Origin: a virus
IMG/VR virus record: IMGVR_UViG_3300008963_000046
Coordinates: 1 to 20,539 of that record
DNA length: 20,539 bases
Strand: one strand, 5' to 3'
Within the stretch, counting starts at the first letter, position 1; every line of letters begins with the position of its first letter. The notes beneath the pieces are model-generated. The model did not search any database. It was not told the origin of the DNA and was given only the letters and a program-made list of their open reading frames with translations. Shown here piece after piece: positions 19,077 through 20,539 of this stretch. Made by a program: the position numbers and the translations under genes.

Positions 19077-20360
19077 ATGAAAGTGGGAAAACACACACTG
19101 CTGATAGACGGTAACTACTTTATTTTTAGTCGACTTTTTGTTATGCCTAAACCTAAGAAAGATGATGATATTCTTCTTTCGGACGATAAGCAAAGGGCTC
19201 AGTTTATGCGTAAACTATCAGTTGACTTTGCATCAGAGATGCGTAAGTTTAAAGGTTTTGTAGACGATGTAGTCATAGCTGTAGACGCTAAGTCGTGGCG
19301 TAAAGATCTTTATCCAGAAGCAGAGTACAAGGGTACTAGAAAACAAAAAAGCAACGTGGATTGGGATGCGGTATATTCTATCTATGAGGAGTTTCAAAAG
19401 ACCATGCAAAAACACGGTGTAACTGTACATCAAATTAATGGTGCAGAAGCTGATGACATTCTATTTGGATGGTCGACAATGCTAAATGATCGTGGCAAAA
19501 GCTGCATTGTCTGGAGTGGTGACCGTGATTTAATACAACTCGTTAACCATTCAATGGCTAACGATGCACATACGGTCTGGTACTACAATACAAAAAAGGT
19601 TCTTTATGCTTATCCTGGCTTTACTAAAGACATGGAAACATCTGCAACCCAAAAAATGGATAATGATGACATGCTTTTTAATATGGGCGGTCAACACATG
19701 CTTAGAGACGACTATCAAAATAGGGTTTTAGATTGGATAAAGAATAATAAAGTAACAGTTGAAGAGGTTGACTGTGATCGTTTTATTCTAACTAAGATGC
19801 TTGAAGGTGATAAATCTGATAATATTCAGTCAGTTGTGACTTGGCAAAAAGAGATGAAGAGTGGTAAACTTAGGACGTATTCTATCACTAATAAGATGGC
19901 CAATAAGATTTACGACCAATTTACAAAAGAACATGTAGATTTCACAATCGATTATCTTTTCTCTAATAGTCATAAAGATGCATTATCAGATATTATCTAC
20001 AGAGTAGTAGGTCATAGCAATGTAAGTTTAATAAAAGCTAATTTAACTAGAAATATATCTTTAATGCTGCTTCATACAAGGACTATACCTAATGCGATTC
20101 AAAAAGCTATTTATGAAGCCATTGAAGTTGACTGGGAAGGCGCTATTGAAAACATAGATGTGCTACTTGAAATGAATAAGATCCTAGCAGACACAAAGTG
20201 GTTAGATAAGAAGCATGATGCTAGTCCGGATGCATTTGCAGGTATCGATATTCCAGATGATGACACTTCAACAAAGCCAATGAAATTAGTTGATAAGAAA
20301 GGCCGTATAAAGGAAACAAAATTAAAATCAACTACTAAAAATACAAATACTCTATTTTAA
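19077..20360 (+). CDS. rnh: RNase H / 5'-3' exonuclease (FEN family), extended
   Basis: A 427-aa flap/5'-nuclease family protein that would remove RNA primers and flaps on the lagging strand. Acidic metal ligands are visible: Asp11 in L-L-I-D-G-N-Y, Asp70 in V-V-I-A-V-D, Glu124/Asp126/Asp127 in G-A-E-A-D-D-I-L, Asp149 and Asp151 in W-S-G-D-R-D-L, and Asp245/Asp248 in E-G-D-K-S-D-N-I. The helical arch region carries W-R-K-D-L-Y-P-E-A-E-Y-K-G-T-R-K. T4 RNase H is 305 aa. The extra length comes from a roughly 60-residue insertion before the G-D-K-S-D-N motif (about 165-235) and a long Lys/Thr-rich tail after about 375, ending N-T-N-T-L-F. It follows gp44 after a 74-nt gap. Confidence 0.93.
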   Translation: MKVGKHTLLIDGNYFIFSRLFVMPKPKKDDDILLSDDKQRAQFMRKLSVDFASEMRKFKGFVDDVVIAVDAKSWRKDLYPEAEYKGTRKQKSNVDWDAVYSIYEEFQKTMQKHGVTVHQINGAEADDILFGWSTMLNDRGKSCIVWSGDRDLIQLVNHSMANDAHTVWYYNTKKVLYAYPGFTKDMETSATQKMDNDDMLFNMGGQHMLRDDYQNRVLDWIKNNKVTVEEVDCDRFILTKMLEGDKSDNIQSVVTWQKEMKSGKLRTYSITNKMANKIYDQFTKEHVDFTIDYLFSNSHKDALSDIIYRVVGHSNVSLIKANLTRNISLMLLHTRTIPNAIQKAIYEAIEVDWEGAIENIDVLLEMNKILADTKWLDKKHDASPDAFAGIDIPDDDTSTKPMKLVDKKGRIKETKLKSTTKNTNTLF

Positions 20361-20539
20361 ATGATATCAACACTGCAAGAACACATTTGTATTGAAGAGA
20401 TACTAACAGAAGCTAAAGCGTTTGGAATAAGATCCGAACTAAGAGATTTGGCTGATAATATATGGCTTGAAAGAAAGAATGATGATGAGTTCACGCGCTT
20501 GGATGCATATCATTTAGCATACAACAGATTAATAAAATA
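20361..20539 (+). CDS. Hypothetical protein, 3'-truncated at the window edge
   Basis: The ATG follows the RNase H stop without a gap, and the frame stays open to the last base (59 complete codons). The visible part reads M-I-S-T-L-Q-E-H-I-C-I-E-E-I-L-T-E-A-K-A-F-G, then R-S-E-L-R-D-L-A-D-N and L-D-A-Y-H-L-A-Y-N. It looks helical and resembles small T4-phage hypothetical proteins of the 'EAKxxGLrxEv ... DAYxxAfxxw' type, which I know only as uncharacterised. Function unknown. Confidence 0.7.
   Translation, partial: MISTLQEHICIEEILTEAKAFGIRSELRDLADNIWLERKNDDEFTRLDAYHLAYNRLIK

Overview
The window is part of the genome of a lytic, T4-like myovirus (Caudoviricetes), clearly divergent from T4. The evidence is a set of recognisable T4-type proteins: UvsX, gp41, gp47, gp46, gp15, gp55, gp4, gp20, gp21, gp23, gp44 and RNase H. 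The DNA is AT-rich. Almost no start codon has a Shine-Dalgarno sequence; starts are preceded by A/T-rich DNA. One upstream region carries a TAnnTTTG box. Together these suggest a Bacteroidetes (Flavobacteriia-like) host, which is an inference.

Layout. Positions 1-936 hold the downstream part of a 'fractured' uvsX locus: the 3' end of a free-standing Vsr/DUF559-like endonuclease ORF, overlapped by an ORF encoding a 40-residue C-terminal split-intein half fused to the C-terminal 148 residues of UvsX. The N-terminal intein half and N-extein must lie upstream, outside the window. Positions 926-5785 are a tightly packed replication and recombination operon: a small unknown, the gp41 replicative helicase, a 145-aa unknown (possibly gp33-like), then gp47 and gp46 (the Mre11/Rad50-like nuclease). 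Positions 5831-9475 hold an AAA+ ATPase with a prohead-targeting-like N-terminus, a gp15-like tail sheath stabiliser and a large unknown. After a strong terminator, 9560-16610 is a late and morphogenesis module: gp55 late sigma, gp4-like head nuclease, an unknown, gp20 portal, a small acidic core-like protein, a gp21 protease fused to a repeat-rich scaffold (gp21-gp22), a second terminator and the gp23 major capsid protein. After a third terminator come a coiled-coil head-internal candidate (16711-17478) and the only minus-strand gene (17475-17984). The gp44 clamp loader, a long RNase H/FEN nuclease and a truncated small ORF then run to the right edge.

How it works together: UvsX, gp46/47, gp41, gp44 and RNase H serve recombination-dependent replication. 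gp55 would direct late transcription, possibly from a recurring GATATATAA(T)CTAAA motif found upstream of nine genes or gene groups, directly after the terminator in three cases. gp20, the acidic core protein, protease-scaffold and gp23 build the prohead. Several proteins carry (L/I)xE-type sites suited to the gp21 protease.

Most notable observations: the split-intein/endonuclease uvsX locus; the protease-scaffold fusion with a possible internal scaffold start and 28-residue repeats carrying cleavage-like sites; and capsid-targeting-like N-termini, including one on an AAA+ ATPase. I saw no tRNA, CRISPR array, insertion sequence or gene-free stretch over 300 bases.
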